64,000 nt of DNA from Acaryochloris sp. CCMEE 5410 (GTDB lineage Bacteria > Cyanobacteriota > Cyanobacteriia > Thermosynechococcales > Thermosynechococcaceae): assembly GCF_000238775.2 (NCBI RefSeq), contig NZ_AFEJ02000001.1, positions 3,534,001-3,598,000 on the forward strand. Direction: 5' to 3'. A program made the translations under genes and the position numbers. The notes under the pieces are model-generated. The model was not told the DNA's origin. It searched no databases and saw nothing but the letters and a program-made list of their open reading frames with translations. Positions 61,865 through 64,000 of this stretch are shown in pieces (positions within the stretch are counted from its first letter, which is position 1; every line of letters starts with the position of its first letter).

Positions 61865-64000
61865 ATGATGACAACGCCCTCCGTTGATCCGGCCCATGAT
61901 ATTCTTCGCTATGACTACACCCCCCTACAGCCTTTTTTTGCCCCCCGACGGGTTGCTGTGATTGGCGCCACAGAAAAACCCAATAGTGTCGGACGCACCC
62001 TTCTGTGGAATCTAATTAGTAGTCCCTTTGGCGGCACTGTATTCCCTGTTAATCCCAAGCGCTCTAGTGTGCTTGGGATTAAGGCTTATACAGATATTCT
62101 CTCGATCCCTGAGCAAATTGATCTGGCTGTTATTGCCATCCCTGCCCCCCGAGTACTGTCTGCAGTCCAGCAATGTATCCATGCTGACGTCAGAGGAGCG
62201 ATCATCATTTCTGCGGGTTTTAAGGAAACTGGTGAAGCGGGACAGCAATTAGAGCAGGAAATTTTGCAAACGGCTCGTCAGGGCAATTTACGAATTATTG
62301 GACCAAATTGTCTGGGTCTCATGTGTCCACCCTATGGTTTGAATGCCACCTTTGCCAGTACGATGGCGCGTCCAGGAAACGTTGGGTTTTTGAGTCAGAG
62401 TGGCGCATTATGCACCTCAATTCTGGACTGGAGCCTGCGGGAAAATGTGGGGTTTAGTGCCTTTGTCTCCATTGGCTCCATGCTAGATATCAGTTGGGGA
62501 GACTTAATCTACCATCTGGGTGACGACCCTCACACCCACAGCATTGTTATCTATATGGAAGCGATTGGGGATGCCCGATCTTTCCTCTCGGCAGCACGGG
62601 AAGTTGCCCTCAGTAAGCCCATTATTGTGATCAAAGGGGGGCGAACCCAAGAAGCTGCTAAAGCAGCTGCCTCCCATACAGGAGCGCTGATGGGCAGTGA
62701 CGATGTTTTAGACGCTGCCTTCCGTCGATGTGGGGTGTTGCGGGTGAATACCATTGATGAACTCTTTAATATGGCCGAGGTGTTGGCGAAGCAGCCGCGA
62801 CCTCAAGGCAATCGCTTGACCATCGTCACCAATGCAGGGGGACCCGGTGTCCTAGCGACAGATTCCTTAATTCGCGGAGGTGGGCATCTCACCCCCCTGT
62901 CACCCGAAACCCACCAGGCTTTAGATCGCTTTTTACCCGCTGAATGGAGTCACCATAATCCCATTGATATTTTGGGAGATGCTACCCCCGAACGCTATGC
63001 CCAAGCCCTTGAAGTTGCCGCCCAAGACCCAGGCAGTGATGGCCTGTTGGTGATTCTCACACCTCAAGCCATGACCGATCCCCAGCAAACTGCCCAAACC
63101 TTAATCCAAACTGCCCAAGGTATTACCCATAAGCCCCTCTTGGCAAGCTGGATGGGCGGTGAAGATGTCGCGGCAGGGGAAGCCCTGCTCAATCAAGCGG
63201 GTCTGTTTACGCTGCCCTATCCCGATACAGCGGCTCAGGTCTTTAACTTAATGAGTCAATATAGCTATCGGCTGCGGTCCCTTTATGAAACCCCTGTCAT
63301 TGAAGACGCGGAGGAGCTGGATCGGCAGCACATGGAGCAGATATTAGGGGATGCTACGGCATGTGATCGCACCCTCCTGAGCGAATGGGAATCCAAGCAA
63401 TTCCTCCAGTCCTACGGCATTCCGACTGTGCCCAGCCATTTGGCCCAAACCCCAGAACAAGCCGTCGCGTTTGCGGAGACCCTCGGTTATCCCGTTGTCC
63501 TCAAACTCCACTCCCACACCATTACCCATAAAACGGATGTGGGGGGTGTCCATCTCAATCTCCCTAATGCTGCCGCAGTGCAAGGGGCCTTTGCTTTGAT
63601 TCAGCAGAATATGCAGTCCTATGGTGAGCAAGCCTTTTTAGGCGTAACCGTCCAACCGATGTTAGACCACAATGGCTATGAACTGATTCTCGGCAGTAGT
63701 CCCGATCCTCAATTTGGCCCCGTCATCCTCTTTGGGTTGGGTGGACAGTTAGTAGAAGTCTTCCAAGACCGGGCCTTAGGATTACCGCCTCTTAATTCCA
63801 CACTAGCTCGTCGCCTGATGGAACAGACTAAAATCTATCAAGCACTACAAGGAGTGAGGGGACACCAATCCGTTAATTTGGATCAGCTGGAGCAGATTTT
63901 AATTAAGTTTAGTCATCTTATCGTTGAGTATCCCCAGATCAAGGAAATTGATATTAATCCTCTGCTTGTCTCAGAGCATCACATCGTAGCCTTAGATGCC
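61865..64000 (+). CDS. ADP-forming acetyl-CoA synthetase (3' end outside window)
   Basis: The frame is open from ATG 61865 to the window end (712 codons) with no stop. Order: CoA-binding domain ([20 protein letters not shown], about 30-50), succinyl-CoA-ligase-like domain with IGPNCLGLM and FLSQSGALC, the phospho-His motif [12 protein letters not shown] (about 278-289), and from about residue 500 the ATP-grasp domain ([31 protein letters not shown]). It interconverts acetyl-CoA and acetate with ADP/ATP. Relatives of this type often add a GNAT acetyltransferase domain at the C-terminus, which would be beyond the window. It diverges from pflB, consistent with ATP-yielding acetate formation during fermentation. 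Confidence 0.88.
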   Translation, partial: MMTTPSVDPAHDILRYDYTPLQPFFAPRRVAVIGATEKPNSVGRTLLWNLISSPFGGTVFPVNPKRSSVLGIKAYTDILSIPEQIDLAVIAIPAPRVLSAVQQCIHADVRGAIIISAGFKETGEAGQQLEQEILQTARQGNLRIIGPNCLGLMCPPYGLNATFASTMARPGNVGFLSQSGALCTSILDWSLRENVGFSAFVSIGSMLDISWGDLIYHLGDDPHTHSIVIYMEAIGDARSFLSAAREVALSKPIIVIKGGRTQEAAKAAASHTGALMGSDDVLDAAFRRCGVLRVNTIDELFNMAEVLAKQPRPQGNRLTIVTNAGGPGVLATDSLIRGGGHLTPLSPETHQALDRFLPAEWSHHNPIDILGDATPERYAQALEVAAQDPGSDGLLVILTPQAMTDPQQTAQTLIQTAQGITHKPLLASWMGGEDVAAGEALLNQAGLFTLPYPDTAAQVFNLMSQYSYRLRSLYETPVIEDAEELDRQHMEQILGDATACDRTLLSEWESKQFLQSYGIPTVPSHLAQTPEQAVAFAETLGYPVVLKLHSHTITHKTDVGGVHLNLPNAAAVQGAFALIQQNMQSYGEQAFLGVTVQPMLDHNGYELILGSSPDPQFGPVILFGLGGQLVEVFQDRALGLPPLNSTLARRLMEQTKIYQALQGVRGHQSVNLDQLEQILIKFSHLIVEYPQIKEIDINPLLVSEHHIVALDA

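Noticed and set aside
1-64000. CRISPR arrays, rRNA genes, complete tRNA genes or a replication origin
   Set aside because: No regularly spaced repeats, rRNA-like sequence, complete cloverleaf or iteron/DnaA-box cluster was seen on reading the window.

Overview
The window is a cyanobacterial accessory region. Evidence: a photosystem II D1 gene, a chloroplast-type Rieske domain, the Mg-protoporphyrin ester cyclase AcsF, biliverdin-forming heme oxygenase, CHAT/CHASE2 and DUF928/DUF3122 families that are largely cyanobacterial, and many GCGATCGC (HIP1) octamers. The gene content and number of insertion sequences would fit Acaryochloris or a similar gene-rich cyanobacterium, but the sequence alone does not prove the genus. 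The theme is life at low oxygen, with sulfide, nitric oxide, ferrous iron and fermentation.

Layout. 1-4.6 kb: 3' part of a CHAT-cyclase-CHASE2 signalling gene, a DUF928 protein and a DUF1835 protein. 4.6-6.7 kb: scar region with a tRNA-Cys 3' fragment, a truncated Rpn-type protein and a decayed IS1-like element. 6.7-11.2 kb: quinol NO reductase, truncated hemoglobin and plastoquinol terminal oxidase in one direction, with a divergent Crp/Fnr regulator. 11.3-15.5 kb: type II-like sulfide:quinone oxidoreductase (SQR), a zinc-ribbon protein and a CDF cation transporter destroyed by an ISKra4-type element, two stop codons and a frameshift. 15.6-19.2 kb: feoABC ferrous iron uptake. 19.2-25.5 kb: RND pump and hybrid histidine kinase. 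25.9-31.3 kb: Nudix-like protein, hemN, heme oxygenase, divergent acsF, pentapeptide protein and an ArsR regulator. 31.5-33.8 kb: ankyrin gene, ISAzo13-type element, istB remnant. 33.8-41.2 kb: flavoproteins, a NrdG-like radical SAM activase, an SCP2 gene split by a MITE, DUF3122, an MBL-fold/saccharopine-reductase-like pair and an RND adaptor. 41.4-46.9 kb: second SQR, diverging from DUF2892, a Rieske-DUF442 fusion, rhodanese, a rogue D1 and a pentapeptide protein. 47-64 kb: fermentation block pflB-ppsA-pflA-adhE-xfp-pyk-ackA (minus strand) with a divergent ADP-forming acetyl-CoA synthetase cut by the window end.

How it may work together (inference). Two cis signals tie the blocks. The palindrome TTGACTTAAGTCAA occurs exactly in the norB/crp and the pflB/acetyl-CoA synthetase intergenic regions, and TTGATTTAAATCAA lies upstream of feoA; the Crp/Fnr protein encoded here is the obvious candidate reader. 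A second A/T-rich motif built from ATAAC/GTTAT repeats lies before the RND pump, between ho2 and acsF, before arsR itself, and between SQR2 and the Rieske/rhodanese/psbA genes, suggesting an ArsR regulon. The most striking block couples SQR, a membrane Rieske protein fused to a sulfur-transferase/phosphatase-like DUF442 domain, a rhodanese, and a D1 protein that has lost several Mn4CaO5 ligands. This looks like a switch from water-splitting to sulfide-driven electron flow, supported by low-oxygen tetrapyrrole enzymes and fermentation genes.
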